Assembly (NCBI RefSeq): GCF_000691525.1
Contig: NZ_JMDW01000007.1
Coordinates: forward strand, 1 to 64,000
From: Mycolicibacterium neoaurum ATCC 25795
GTDB taxonomy: Bacteria; Actinomycetota; Actinomycetes; Mycobacteriales; Mycobacteriaceae
Reading direction: 5' to 3'
Length of the DNA stretch: 64,000 nucleotides
Position 1 is the stretch's first letter. Each line of letters starts with the position of its first letter. The notes below the pieces were generated by a model, which did not search any database, was not told the DNA's origin, and worked only from the letters and a program-made list of their open reading frames with translations. Shown here in pieces: positions 44,600 through 55,510 of this stretch. The translations under genes were made by a program, and so were the position numbers.

Positions 44600-45896
44600 G
44601 CGGGGTCAAACGGTAGACCGCGTCGGCGTAGTCGTCGGTGATGTACACCGAGCCATCGGGTCCGGCGACTGCGGCGACCGGTCTGCCCCAACGTGTCCCA
44701 TCGTCGGCCTGGAACCCGCCGACCAGGGTCTGCTGGTCGCCGAGTTCCCCGTCGCGCCAAGCGAAGTAGGACACCTCGGGGGGCTGCGGGTTCTGGCGGT
44801 TCCAGGAACCGTGCACACCGACCAGTGCTCCGCTGTCGTATGGTCGGGGCAACTGGCCGGTGCTGAAGCTCAGACCCAACGGCGCCGAATGCGCACCCAG
44901 GCTCTGCTCGATGGGCGGCAGCGCCGCGCAGTCCATCCGGCTGCCGTCGGGGTTGGTCTGGACATCGCGGATCAGCGGCAGGTTGGCCGGGCCGCCATCG
45001 GGATTGCAGTAGGGCCAGCCCAGTTCGCGTCCCGGGCTCAACTTGGCGACAGACTCCGGGGGGTTGTCGTCGACGTATGCGGGATCGACCTGTCCGGTCG
45101 ATGGGTCGGCGACGTTGTCGCGGTTGTTCACCGCGGTCCACACGGCACCGTCGGGCGCGACGGCCAGCCCGGTTCCGTTGCGGACACCGGTCGAAAAGGG
45201 TTGGGCCGGACCGCCCTCGGGCGCAACCCGCATGATGGTGGCACGTGGCGGTGTTGCAGTGCGGTCCTGCTCGGAGATGTTGCCGGTGGACCCGATCGAG
45301 AAGTACACCGCGCCGTCGGGTCCCACTGCGACGCTCTTGAGGGCATGGGAGTAGGCGCCCCGCAGGTCCGGGCTGCGGCCATCCGGCAGGTCGTCGGCGA
45401 TCACCCTCGGCTCGACGGCAGCACCGTCGCGGTAGGCGTACGAGCTGATCCGATTGCTCTCTGCGATGTACAACCGGTTCGCCGCGAAGGTGAGCCCGTG
45501 CGGTTGGGTGAGCCCGTCGAGCAGCACGGACGCATTCCCGTCCCGCATCGAAAGCACCTGTCCGGTACGGGGAATGGAGACCAGCAGGGCGCCGTCGGGC
45601 GCCCACGCCATCAACCGGGGTTTGTCCGTTCGCGCCCAGACCGACAGTGTCCACCCCGCCGGCACCATCGCCCGGCGGGGCTCGTCGAACGGCGTCGCGC
45701 GCATCCCGTCGGGAACGTCGACGGTCACTTCGGTCAGTTCGGCGGTACGCGGCGCCGACGGGGGCTCGCCCGTTGTGGTGGTGGCGGAGGTGCCCGACTG
45801 CGCGGTGCCGGGTGCGGTGTCGGTCGAGCATCCGGTGACCAGTGCTGCGCCCACCAGGGCACAGGTGATTCGGTGGCTAACCTGCCAGACCGGCAT
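44592..45896 (-). CDS. lipoprotein PQQ-type sugar dehydrogenase (glucose/sorbosone family)
   Basis: A 434-residue exported protein with lipobox VTGC (Cys23) and a six-bladed propeller of the glucose/sorbosone dehydrogenase family, with recurring GPDGAVYFS/GPDGSVYIT strands. Family members are PQQ-dependent periplasmic dehydrogenases; binding of PQQ here is not proven. I start at ATG 45896 because it gives the signal peptide and overlaps the end of the pirin gene by 20 bases. Confidence 0.86.
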   Translation of the reverse strand: MPVWQVSHRITCALVGAALVTGCSTDTAPGTAQSGTSATTTTGEPPSAPRTAELTEVTVDVPDGMRATPFDEPRRAMVPAGWTLSVWARTDKPRLMAWAPDGALLVSIPRTGQVLSMRDGNASVLLDGLTQPHGLTFAANRLYIAESNRISSYAYRDGAAVEPRVIADDLPDGRSPDLRGAYSHALKSVAVGPDGAVYFSIGSTGNISEQDRTATPPRATIMRVAPEGGPAQPFSTGVRNGTGLAVAPDGAVWTAVNNRDNVADPSTGQVDPAYVDDNPPESVAKLSPGRELGWPYCNPDGGPANLPLIRDVQTNPDGSRMDCAALPPIEQSLGAHSAPLGLSFSTGQLPRPYDSGALVGVHGSWNRQNPQPPEVSYFAWRDGELGDQQTLVGGFQADDGTRWGRPVAAVAGPDGSVYITDDYADAVYRLTPPT

Positions 45897-46638
45897 GCAT
45901 CTCCCAGAGCAGTATTTCCGACGGTTCCGAGGCGGTGACCCGCTGGCCTCCGGTCGCGGTGAGTCGGGCGGCATCACCCGCCCCGAGTTCACCGGCACCC
46001 TCGAGGGTGACGGCGCCGCGCGGCACGAACAGATGCAGATACGGCGCCTGCGGCAACTGCACCGTCTCGCCGGCCTGCAGACGGGCGCCGTGTAGCGCGG
46101 CGTACTTGTTGCCGATCGTGATCGCGGACTGGTCGCGATGCTCGGGCATCCCGGATGCGATGGTCACCAGCCCGCCGCGCAGGAGTTCGTCGTCGATCTC
46201 CAGCTGTTGGTAGCCCGGATCGCGCCCGGACTCGTCGGGGACCACCCACATCTGCACGAAATGCACCGGTTCGCTGTGGGTTTCACTACCGGTAAGCCGC
46301 CACGAGTCGTTCTTTTCCGAGTGCAGGATGCCGCGACCGGCCGACATCCGTTGTGCCAGACCCGGATAGATGACACCGGAGTTACCGGTCGAGTCCTGGT
46401 GGACCAGCGAGCCCTGCATGACCCAGGTGACGATCTCCATGTCCCGGTGCGGGTGGGTGTCGAATCCCTTCGCGGGGGCGACACGGTCGTCGTTGTTCAC
46501 CAACAACAATCCGAAATGGGTGTTGGCCGGGTCGTAGTGGTCTCCGAAGGAGAACGAGTGTTTGGAGTCCAGCCACGAGATCTTCGTCGCCGCGCGGTCG
46601 GCGGCGCGCCGGATGTCCACGGATGCAGTGCGGGTCAT
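45877..46638 (-). CDS. pirin-family protein (Rv0181c-like)
   Basis: A 253-residue bicupin with the pirin metal ligands in THPHRDMEIV and GILHSEKN, matching the His/His/His/Glu set of known pirins. Some pirins are quercetin dioxygenases, others are redox or transcription cofactors. GAGGAG lies 6 bases before ATG 46638. It is divergent from a MarR gene and cotranscribed with a sugar dehydrogenase lipoprotein. I recall Rv0181c as a pirin in the same neighbourhood. Confidence 0.9.
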   Translation of the reverse strand: MTRTASVDIRRAADRAATKISWLDSKHSFSFGDHYDPANTHFGLLLVNNDDRVAPAKGFDTHPHRDMEIVTWVMQGSLVHQDSTGNSGVIYPGLAQRMSAGRGILHSEKNDSWRLTGSETHSEPVHFVQMWVVPDESGRDPGYQQLEIDDELLRGGLVTIASGMPEHRDQSAITIGNKYAALHGARLQAGETVQLPQAPYLHLFVPRGAVTLEGAGELGAGDAARLTATGGQRVTASEPSEILLWEMHAGLAG

Positions 46639-46706
46639 CGATGCTCCTCGATTTCACATGCCAGCCTAGGTGGCGGCTATGGACAGCACAACTTAGATGA
46701 TGTGTC

Positions 46707-47150
46707 ATGTATTCCATGTGGTTGAACGCGCAGGAACAGGCGATGTGGCGCAGCTACCTGGAGATGACCGGCCTGCTGCAGACCGCGATGAACCGGCAGT
46801 TGCAACGGGACTGCGGGCTGTCGTTGGCCGATTACGACGTGCTGGTGGCCCTCGACGAGGCACCAGGGTGCCGGGTCGCCGATCTGGGCGCGCGGCTGGG
46901 CTGGGAACAGAGCCGGGTTTCCCATCAACTGGCCAGGATGCGGACGCGCGGGCTGGTCGGGCGGCGCGGCGCCGACGATGACCGCCGCGCCGCTGTAGTC
47001 GATCTGACGGCCGACGGGAGGGCGGCACTGCAGTCCGCCGCGCCGGCGCATGCCGCCCTGGTGCGCGCGACGGTCTTCGACGGGATGACCGAGCCGCAGG
47101 CGCGCGCCGTGCAGCAGTGGCTGTCCGCGGTGCTGGCACGGCTGCGCTGA
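46707..47150 (+). CDS. MarR-family transcriptional regulator
   Basis: A 147-residue MarR protein: helical dimerisation ends and a winged helix (GCRVADLGARLGWEQSRVSH) with the RRGADDDRRAAVVDLT wing. MarR proteins often respond to phenolics or oxidants and control the divergent gene, here pirin. A -10-like TTAGAT occurs in the 68-base divergent interval. Confidence 0.9.
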   Translation: MYSMWLNAQEQAMWRSYLEMTGLLQTAMNRQLQRDCGLSLADYDVLVALDEAPGCRVADLGARLGWEQSRVSHQLARMRTRGLVGRRGADDDRRAAVVDLTADGRAALQSAAPAHAALVRATVFDGMTEPQARAVQQWLSAVLARLR

Positions 47151-47193
47151 ACGAGGGCGGGCGATCAGCGGCGGTCCTGGTTACCATCGGCCC

Positions 47194-47448
47194 ATGAGCC
47201 CGGCGGACGAGGACTACCCCGATGCGCCGGACTTCGACGACATCTTCGACGACGTCGAGGACATCCCGCCGCGCCCCAGCAAGCGCGGGCCGGTGGCGAT
47301 CTTCCTGCTCGGATGGCTGTGCCTGCCGTTCTTTGTCTACCTGCTCGGTGAACTGCACAGCCCGTTCTACGAGATGGCCTGCGTGGCGATGCTCGCCTTT
47401 GTCGCCTTGTTCATCTGGGCCATGGTCCGGGTGGTGCGGACCTTCTGA
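47194..47448 (+). CDS. small two-helix membrane protein
   Basis: An 84-residue protein with a very acidic N-terminus (about residues 3-25) and two membrane helices (about 34-52 and 59-80). I recognise no family. It lies 43 bases after MarR on the same strand and precedes an SDR gene. Confidence 0.75.
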   Translation: MSPADEDYPDAPDFDDIFDDVEDIPPRPSKRGPVAIFLLGWLCLPFFVYLLGELHSPFYEMACVAMLAFVALFIWAMVRVVRTF

Positions 47449-47505
47449 GGTTTGGGATTCTCGGTCGGCATCAACCCACCGGTCGGGAGGCCTTAGTCTG
47501 TCGAC

Positions 47506-48282
47506 GTGGATATCAATGGAGCTAGCGCAATCGTCACCGGTGGCGCGTCGGGTATCGGCGCCGCTTCCGCCCGTCAGCTGGCGGACCGGGGTGCCCGGGT
47601 CGTCGTCGCGGACCTCAACGCCGAACGCGGTGAGGCACTCGCCAAGGAGATCGGCGGTGTGTTCGTCACCGTCGACGTGACCAAGACCGATCAGATCCTG
47701 GACGCGGTCAACACCGCCGTCGATCTGGGCCCGCTGCGTGCCCTGGTCAACTCGGCCGGTATCGGCTGGGCCCAGCGGACCATCGGTAAGGACGGCGAGT
47801 TCGACTCGGCGCACAACCTGGACGCCTACAAGAAGGTGCTGGAGATCAACCTGGTCGGCACGTTCGACTGCATCCGGTTGGCCGCCACCGCCATGAGCCG
47901 CAACGAGTTCACCGAGACCGGTGAGCGCGGCGCGATCGTGAACCTGACCAGCGTGGCGGCCTTCGACGGCCAGATCGGCCAGGCGGCCTACTCGTCGTCC
48001 AAGGGTGGCGTGGTCGGCCTGACCCTGCCGGTGGCCCGGGATCTGTCCGCCGCGGGTATCCGCGTCAACACCGTCGCGCCCGGCCTGATCGACACGCCGA
48101 TCTACGGCGAGGGCGAGGCGTCGGAGGCGTTCAAGGCCAAGCTCGGTCAGTCGGTGCTCTTCCCGCACCGCCTCGGCAAGCCCGAGGAACTGGCCTCGAT
48201 GGTCATCGAGTTGCTCACCAACTCCTACATGAACGCCGAGGTCGTCCGCGTCGACGGCGGCATCCGGATGCCACCGAAGTAA
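47506..48282 (+). CDS. SDR oxidoreductase, 3-hydroxyacyl-CoA dehydrogenase type II-like
   Basis: A 258-residue short-chain dehydrogenase, TGGASGIG near residue 12, [31 protein letters not shown] with catalytic Ser, Tyr and Lys, and a C-terminal [10 protein letters not shown]. It resembles the HSD17B10/type II 3-hydroxyacyl-CoA dehydrogenase branch, suggesting a beta-oxidation role. It starts at GTG 47506. Confidence 0.9.
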   Translation: MDINGASAIVTGGASGIGAASARQLADRGARVVVADLNAERGEALAKEIGGVFVTVDVTKTDQILDAVNTAVDLGPLRALVNSAGIGWAQRTIGKDGEFDSAHNLDAYKKVLEINLVGTFDCIRLAATAMSRNEFTETGERGAIVNLTSVAAFDGQIGQAAYSSSKGGVVGLTLPVARDLSAAGIRVNTVAPGLIDTPIYGEGEASEAFKAKLGQSVLFPHRLGKPEELASMVIELLTNSYMNAEVVRVDGGIRMPPK

Positions 48283-48298
48283 CCAATCCTCGCGAGAA

Positions 48299-48344
48299 GA
48301 CGCCCATGCCCCCAGGATCACCGGATTCTGGGGGCATAGGCGTC
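48299..48344. terminator. hairpin between convergent SDR and alcohol dehydrogenase genes
   Basis: GACGCCCATGCCCCCAG 48299-48315 pairs with CTGGGGGCATAGGCGTC 48328-48344 at 16 of 17 positions, with a 12-base loop. It lies between two 3' ends, so it most likely terminates both transcripts; there is no U-tract. Confidence 0.75.
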
Positions 48345-48360
48345 TGTTGGCCGAAAAGGC

Positions 48361-49485
48361 CTACCAGTCGGACTCGTCGAAGCGGATGACGCCGCGAATA
48401 TTGTTGCCGTCCAACATGTCCTGGTAGCCGGTGTTGATGTCTTCCAGCTTGTAGGTGCGGGTGATCATATCGTCGATGTTGAGCAGGCCCGACTTGTACA
48501 GCGCGGCCAGGCGCGGGGTCTCCACATGTGAGCTGCCGCCGCCGAAGATGTTGCCCTTCAACGTCTTCTGCAACATGGTGAACAGGAACAGGTTGAGCTT
48601 GACGTCGGCGTCCATCATCGAACCCATTCCGGTCACCACGCAGGTGCCGGTCTTTGCGGTGAGGATCATCGCCTCTTCGATGTACTCGCCCTTCATCTCA
48701 CCGACGGCGATGATCACCTTGTCGGCCATCAGGCCGTAGGTCGCGTCGATCACCGGTCCGATGGCCTCGGCCATCGACGGATAGACGTGGGTGGCGCCGA
48801 ATTTGATCGCCTGATCGCGTTTCCACTCGTTGGGGTCGATCGCGATGACCTGCTTGGCGCCGGAGATCACCGCGCCCTGCAGCGCGCTCATGCCGATGCC
48901 GCCGACGCCGACGATGATGACGGTCTCGCCGGGCTTCACCTCGGCGACATTGGTGGCCGATCCGAAGCCGGTCGGCACCGCGCAGCCCATGATCGCCGCC
49001 GTCTCGAACGGGATGTCGTCGTCGATCTTGACGACCGAGTCCTTGTGCACCGTCATATAGGGAGCGAAGGTGCCCAGCAGGTTCATCGGCGAGACCTCGC
49101 GGCCGCCGGCGTGGATGCGGCTGGTGCCGTCGGCGATCGCCTTGCCGCCGAGCAGCACCGCACCGCGGTCACACAGTGAGCGGAAACCCTTCAGGCACGG
49201 CGGACACTGACCGCAGGCCGGGATGAACGCCAGGATGACGTGGTCGCCCTCGGCGATGCCGGTGACATTCTTGCCCACCTTGGTGACGACGCCGGCGCCC
49301 TCGTGCCCGCCGAGTGCCGGTAGTCCGATCGGGGTCGCCCCGGTGGTGATGTGGTAGTCGGAGTGGCACATGCCGGCCGCGTGCATGCGGATCTGTACCT
49401 CGTCGGCGACCGGATCTCCGAGATCGATCTCGTCGACCGTGAACGGCGAATTGAGCTCCCAGAGCAGGGCACCTTTGGTCTTCAT
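48361..49485 (-). CDS. NDMA-dependent-type zinc alcohol dehydrogenase
   Basis: A 374-residue medium-chain dehydrogenase of the class III-related, mycothiol/NDMA-linked actinobacterial group: AGMCHSDYH, GHEGAG, structural zinc cysteines in PACGQCPPCLKGFRSLC, and IVGVGGIGMSALQGAV. The group oxidises alcohols with tightly bound cofactor. I start at ATG 49485 (MKTKGALLWELN); the longer frame has no coding support. Confidence 0.9.
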   Translation of the reverse strand: MKTKGALLWELNSPFTVDEIDLGDPVADEVQIRMHAAGMCHSDYHITTGATPIGLPALGGHEGAGVVTKVGKNVTGIAEGDHVILAFIPACGQCPPCLKGFRSLCDRGAVLLGGKAIADGTSRIHAGGREVSPMNLLGTFAPYMTVHKDSVVKIDDDIPFETAAIMGCAVPTGFGSATNVAEVKPGETVIIVGVGGIGMSALQGAVISGAKQVIAIDPNEWKRDQAIKFGATHVYPSMAEAIGPVIDATYGLMADKVIIAVGEMKGEYIEEAMILTAKTGTCVVTGMGSMMDADVKLNLFLFTMLQKTLKGNIFGGGSSHVETPRLAALYKSGLLNIDDMITRTYKLEDINTGYQDMLDGNNIRGVIRFDESDW

Positions 49486-49614
49486 GGACAGCAATAATAG
49501 AACACGTTCCAAATCGGCGGCTTCCATGACGCTGAACTGGCAATTCAGTTGCTTTGATGTGTCGTCGTGTGGACTCGGCGATGAATTCGGCCGGAAGACC
49601 GGGTCGATATCGGC

Positions 49615-50115
49615 ATGACTGAGATCACCGCACGCATCGTCCCGAATCTCTGGTTCGACCGCGAAGCCGAGGAGGCGGCCGCGCATTACATTGCGGCCTT
49701 CGGCGGCAACGGCAGGATCGTCGCCACCCATGCCCCGCACCCCGACGCTCCGTCGCCGCAGGACGTGCCCGTGCTCGTCGAGTTCGAACTCGGCGACCAG
49801 CTCTTCGTCGGCATCAACGGCGGACCCCATTTCACGTTCACCGAGGCGGTGTCGCTGGAGGTGCGGGTCACCGGTCAGCAGGAACTGGACCGGGTGTGGG
49901 CCGCGCTGGTCGCCGGTGGTCAGGAGCAGCCGTGCGGTTGGCTCAAGGACAAGTACGGCCTGTCGTGGCAGGTCACTCCGACCGAGTACTTCGACATGAT
50001 CGGCCGCGGTGACGTCGAGGCCAATCGGCGACTCGATGCCGCGGTGCTGGCGACCTTCGGCAAGTTCGATATCGCGACCCTGACGCGGGCCTACCGATCA
50101 GAGACGGTCGGGTAG
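49615..50115 (+). CDS. VOC/PhnB-fold protein
   Basis: A 166-residue glyoxalase-fold protein of the PhnB/3-demethylubiquinone-methyltransferase-like type (FDREAEEAAAHYIAAFGG and GWLKDKYGLSWQVTP). These proteins are widespread with no single known reaction. Its last 18 bases overlap the end of sigG on the opposite strand, an arrangement worth noting because ECF sigma genes with C-terminal domains often neighbour small enzymes of this kind. Confidence 0.86.
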   Translation: MTEITARIVPNLWFDREAEEAAAHYIAAFGGNGRIVATHAPHPDAPSPQDVPVLVEFELGDQLFVGINGGPHFTFTEAVSLEVRVTGQQELDRVWAALVAGGQEQPCGWLKDKYGLSWQVTPTEYFDMIGRGDVEANRRLDAAVLATFGKFDIATLTRAYRSETVG

Positions 50116-51090
50116 CCCGAACGCCGGGAACAACGTGGTGTCCAGGAAGGCCACCACGTGGGTGATACCGGCGGCCGTCATGTCGATGACGTGCAGCTGA
50201 AACGGTTCGTGCACACCGGTTTCCGGGTTGCGCAGATACATCCCCGCCGCGGTCTGGCCGTTGGCGGTGGTGGCGATGAATCGCATATCGCCCGCCCGCT
50301 CGGCCGGGCACTTGTCGCGGGACAGCGCACCGATCGCCGCCGGGCCGACGTACCAACTGTCGAAGGGCGGCATCTCCCAGATGGCGTCGTCGGTGAACAG
50401 CTTCTCCAACGAATCGATGTCGTAATCCTCGAACGCGGCGATGTAGCGGGCCAGCAGTTCCCGGGCTTCCGGGGACTCCGGCGCCCGCAGCACCTCGTCG
50501 GCGCTCGGGCCGACGGCCTCGAGCTGGGCGCGGGCGCGCTGCAGCAGGCTGTTGACGGCCGCGGTCGTCGCGCCCACGGCATCGGCCACCTCGGCGGCCC
50601 GCCACTGCAACACATCGCGGAGCACCAGGACCGCCCGCTGCCGGGCCGACAGGTGTTGCAGCGCCGCCACGAAGGCCAGCCGCACCGACTCGCGGGTGCC
50701 GACCACCGTCTGCGGATCCGCCGGATCCTCGGCATCGGGCAGCGGCTCCAGCCAGGGCACCTCATGCCGCTCGTGGATATCGGCGTGCGGGTCGGCGTTC
50801 TGGGTGCCCAGCCCCGACGGCAATGGCCGCCGCTGCTTGCCCTCCAGTGCCGTCAGGCAGGTGTTGGTGGCGATCTTGTACAGCCAGGTGCGCACCGAGG
50901 ACTTGCCCTCGAACCGGTCATAGGACTTCCACGCCCGGAGATAGGTCTCCTGGACCAAATCCTCGGCATCGTGCACCGAACCCGTCATCCGGTAGCAATG
51001 CGCCAACAGTTCCCGCCGATACCGCTGCGCATCGGCGAGGAAGGCGTCCTTGGAGTCGAATCTGTCGTCTACCGCTGTGAGGACGGTCAC
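50098..51090 (-). CDS. sigG: ECF-family sigma factor SigG
   Basis: A 330-residue extracytoplasmic-function sigma factor: region 2 (YRRELLAHCYRMTGSVHDAE, near residue 24), region 4 (LSARQRAVLVLRDVLQWRAA) and a C-terminal SnoaL/NTF2-like domain (YIAAFEDYDIDSLEKLFTDD) rather than a linked anti-sigma gene. Long blocks agree with the M. tuberculosis SigG sequence I remember. I start at GTG 51090; the very long open frame upstream overlaps the divergent lipase. The C-terminal domain probably modulates activity. Confidence 0.93.
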   Translation of the reverse strand: MTVLTAVDDRFDSKDAFLADAQRYRRELLAHCYRMTGSVHDAEDLVQETYLRAWKSYDRFEGKSSVRTWLYKIATNTCLTALEGKQRRPLPSGLGTQNADPHADIHERHEVPWLEPLPDAEDPADPQTVVGTRESVRLAFVAALQHLSARQRAVLVLRDVLQWRAAEVADAVGATTAAVNSLLQRARAQLEAVGPSADEVLRAPESPEARELLARYIAAFEDYDIDSLEKLFTDDAIWEMPPFDSWYVGPAAIGALSRDKCPAERAGDMRFIATTANGQTAAGMYLRNPETGVHEPFQLHVIDMTAAGITHVVAFLDTTLFPAFGLPDRL

Positions 51091-51147
51091 CCACGGGAGC
51101 TTACCGACCGGGACCGACAAGCGGGGCCTGCGGCGGTGTGCCGATAG

Positions 51148-53045
<1,898 letters not shown>

Positions 53046-53112
53046 CCCGCGGCCTGTGGATAACCGTGCCCGAGCGGGCTGCGTTGTCGGGGCGACTTCG
53101 TAGCCTGGCCCC

Positions 53113-53862
53113 ATGAGTAGCGACAAGATGCTGGCCCGCATCGCGGCCCTGCTGCGGCAGGCCGAGGGCACCGACAACCAGCATGAGGCGGACGCGTTTC
53201 TGGCTGCCGCGCAGCGGCTGGCCACCGCCACCTCGATCGACCTGGCGGTGGCCCGTGCGCACACGGCGACCCGTACCGCCGCACAAGCCCCGGTGCAACG
53301 CACCATCACCATCGGTGATCCGGGCACCCGGGGCCTGCGCACCTACGTCCAGTTGTTCGTCGTGATCGCACTGGCCAATGACGTGAAATGCGATGTGGCA
53401 TCGAACTCGACATTCGTCTACGCGTATGGCTTCGCCGAGGACATCGACGCCAGCCACGCGCTGTATTCGAGCCTGGTCATGCAGATGGTGCGGGCGTCCA
53501 AGGAATACCTGGCCACCGGCGCGCACCGGCCGACGCCGACGATCACCGCCCGGATCAACTTCCAGTTGGCCTTCGGTGCGCGGGTGGGGCAGCGGTTGTC
53601 CGAGGCCCGCGAGGAGGCTCGGCGGTCGGCCACCGAGGGCGCCGACGGTGTGCCGGGCACCGCGGTGGCCTTGCGCAACAAGGACCTGGAGCTGACCTCG
53701 TTCTATCGGAAGGCCTCGGCGGCGCGGGGGACATGGCGGGCCAGCAGTGCCACGGCCGGGTACTCGTCGGAGGCTCGCCGGGCCGGGGATCGGGCCGGTC
53801 GTCGGGCGCGGCTGGGTCCGCCGCAGGAGTTGTCCGGGGCGCGGGCCCGCCTGGAGCGCTGA
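53113..53862 (+). CDS. DUF2786-domain protein (Rv0184-like)
   Basis: A 249-residue cytoplasmic protein with an N-terminal DUF2786 motif (MLARIAALLRQAEGTDNQHEADAFLAA, shown here only in part as LLRQAEGTDNQHEADAF) and a longer helical body ending in an Arg/Ala-rich tail. DUF2786 is of unknown function. Its stop overlaps the start of a metallohydrolase gene as TGATG, so the two proteins are made together. I recall Rv0184 and Rv0185 in the same order. Confidence 0.86.
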   Translation: MSSDKMLARIAALLRQAEGTDNQHEADAFLAAAQRLATATSIDLAVARAHTATRTAAQAPVQRTITIGDPGTRGLRTYVQLFVVIALANDVKCDVASNSTFVYAYGFAEDIDASHALYSSLVMQMVRASKEYLATGAHRPTPTITARINFQLAFGARVGQRLSEAREEARRSATEGADGVPGTAVALRNKDLELTSFYRKASAARGTWRASSATAGYSSEARRAGDRAGRRARLGPPQELSGARARLER

Positions 53863-54347
53863 TGCGCGATGCGCAACGGGCAAAGGTCTATGCCGCAGAG
53901 GAATTCGTGCGGACACTGTTCGACCGCGCCGACGGTCGCGGCTCGCTGGATTTCTTCGGTACCGCGCTGACCCTGCCGCCGGAGGCGCGGTTCGGGTCGG
54001 TGGACGCGGTGCGGCGCTATGTCGAGGATGTCCTGGCAATGCCCGCCGTGCGGCAGCGCTGGCCCGCGGCGGGGACGTGCGCGGTGCGGTCGCGGCGCGG
54101 GGTCACCGCGGCACATTACGAACCCGGCATGATCGCCGTGCCGGACGGTCAGAGCCGGTGGGCGCTGCGCGAGCTGGTGGTCCTGCACGAACTGGCGCAT
54201 CACCTGACCGACGATCTGACCGACGACGGTGAGCCGCACGGTCCCGGGTTCGTCGGCACGATGGCCGATTTGGCAGGGTGCGTGATGGGACCGGAAGTCC
54301 AGCACGTGCTCCGGGTGATCTACGCAAAGGAAGGGGTGTCCGGATGA
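53862..54347 (+). CDS. small zinc metallohydrolase with HELAHH (Rv0185-like, TIGR04338 type)
   Basis: A 161-residue protein with the HExxH zinc motif in VVLHELAHHLTDD near residue 108 and a possible third ligand downstream in EPHGPGFVG. It matches the actinobacterial TIGR04338 putative metallohydrolase pattern; no substrate is known. ATG 53862 overlaps the DUF2786 stop. It overlaps the methyltransferase start as ATGA, so the three proteins form one coupled cassette. Confidence 0.87.
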   Translation: MRDAQRAKVYAAEEFVRTLFDRADGRGSLDFFGTALTLPPEARFGSVDAVRRYVEDVLAMPAVRQRWPAAGTCAVRSRRGVTAAHYEPGMIAVPDGQSRWALRELVVLHELAHHLTDDLTDDGEPHGPGFVGTMADLAGCVMGPEVQHVLRVIYAKEGVSG

Positions 54348-54991
54348 GCGATTACGCCGCGATGGACGCACTGTACGACGAGTTGCTGAACACCGAGGAC
54401 GAGGCGCTGCGCGCCGCGCGGCTCTCGACGGGCCCGGCAGGCATGCCCGCCATCGAGGTCTCCGCGCAGCACGGCAAGCTGCTGTCGCTGTACGCCCGGC
54501 TCACCGGAGCCCGCCGCGCCCTGGAGATCGGCACCCTGGCCGGCTACTCCACCATCTGGCTGGCGCGCGGGGTCGGCCCGCAGGGCAGCGTGGTCACCCT
54601 CGAGTACGACCCGCGGCACGCCGAGATCGCCAGGCAGAACCTGGAGCGCGCCGGCGTGGCCGACCGCGTCGAGGTGATCGTCGGCGCCGCGCTGGACACC
54701 TTGCCCACACTGAAGGGGCCGTTCGACCTGTTCTTCATCGATGCCGACAAGGAGAACAATCTCGCCTACCTCGAGGCGGCGATCGCCCTGTCCGAACCCG
54801 GTGCGCTGATCATCGTCGACAACATCGCCCGCGGCGGCCGGGTCCTGGATCCCGACCCGCAGGATCGACAGGCGACTGCGGTGCGCGACACCATCGCGCT
54901 GATGGGCAGCCATCCCCGCTTGGACGCCGCCGCCATCCAGACCGTCGGGGCCAAGGGCTGGGACGGGTTCGCCGTCGCGCTGGTCACCTGA
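54344..54991 (+). CDS. SAM-dependent O-methyltransferase (COMT-like, Rv0187-like)
   Basis: A 215-residue class I methyltransferase of the Mg-dependent catechol/caffeoyl-CoA type: SAM loop ALEIGTLAGYSTIWLA, acidic LEYDPRHAE, and the metal region FFIDADKENN with VDNIARGG. AAGGAAGGGG precedes ATG 54344. I recall it as Rv0187. Between Rv0185 and Rv0187, M. tuberculosis carries bglS and the metallothionein mymT; no such genes are here, because the start codons overlap. Confidence 0.9.
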   Translation: MSDYAAMDALYDELLNTEDEALRAARLSTGPAGMPAIEVSAQHGKLLSLYARLTGARRALEIGTLAGYSTIWLARGVGPQGSVVTLEYDPRHAEIARQNLERAGVADRVEVIVGAALDTLPTLKGPFDLFFIDADKENNLAYLEAAIALSEPGALIIVDNIARGGRVLDPDPQDRQATAVRDTIALMGSHPRLDAAAIQTVGAKGWDGFAVALVT

Positions 54992-55040
54992 GCCCGCGTT
55001 ATCCCGATGGCCGAACCTGCGCGGTTCGGACAGCGCGCCG

Positions 55041-55442
55041 GTGGGTACCAGCACAGCCGTGTGGACGGCGAAGCGAACGGTCGATGCCCCCGCCGATGCG
55101 GTGTGGGAGCTGCTCACCGATCTGGACGCGTGGCCCCAGTGGGGTCCCACGGTCTCGCGCGCCGAACTCGACGGCACCGCCGTCCTGCTGGGTGCGACCG
55201 GACGGGTCTGGACACCGGTCGGGATTCCGCTGCCGTTCGTCATCAGCGCATTCGATCCCGGCCACAGCTGGGGATGGGATGTCGCCGGCGTACCGGCAAC
55301 CCAACACGGTGTCGAACCGCGACCCGGCGGCTGCACGGTGTGGATGACGGCGCCGTGGTGGGCGCCGGCCTACCTGCCGGTGCTGGAGGTGGCGGTCCGT
55401 CGTATCGAGTCCATGGCCGCCGGGAAGCCGTTCACGAACTGA
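55041..55442 (+). CDS. SRPBCC-family protein
   Basis: A 133-residue polyketide-cyclase/START-like protein (RTVDAPADAVWELLTDLDAW near the start), with a conserved hydrophobic pocket pattern and a C-terminal helix. The ligand is unknown. It starts at GTG 55041, or GTG 55062. It sits between a methyltransferase and a glycosyltransferase gene on the same strand. Confidence 0.82.
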   Translation: MGTSTAVWTAKRTVDAPADAVWELLTDLDAWPQWGPTVSRAELDGTAVLLGATGRVWTPVGIPLPFVISAFDPGHSWGWDVAGVPATQHGVEPRPGGCTVWMTAPWWAPAYLPVLEVAVRRIESMAAGKPFTN

Positions 55443-55510
55443 CCCGATCCGCCGTGGGCGGTGCCGCGAATGACAATTGACGTGGCCGACACGGTGGAAG
55501 GAGTCCTGGC

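Noticed and set aside
54348..55510. metallothionein mymT or bglS, as I recall near this place in M. tuberculosis
   Set aside because: No Cys-rich short frame or glucosidase is present, and the start/stop overlaps leave no room.
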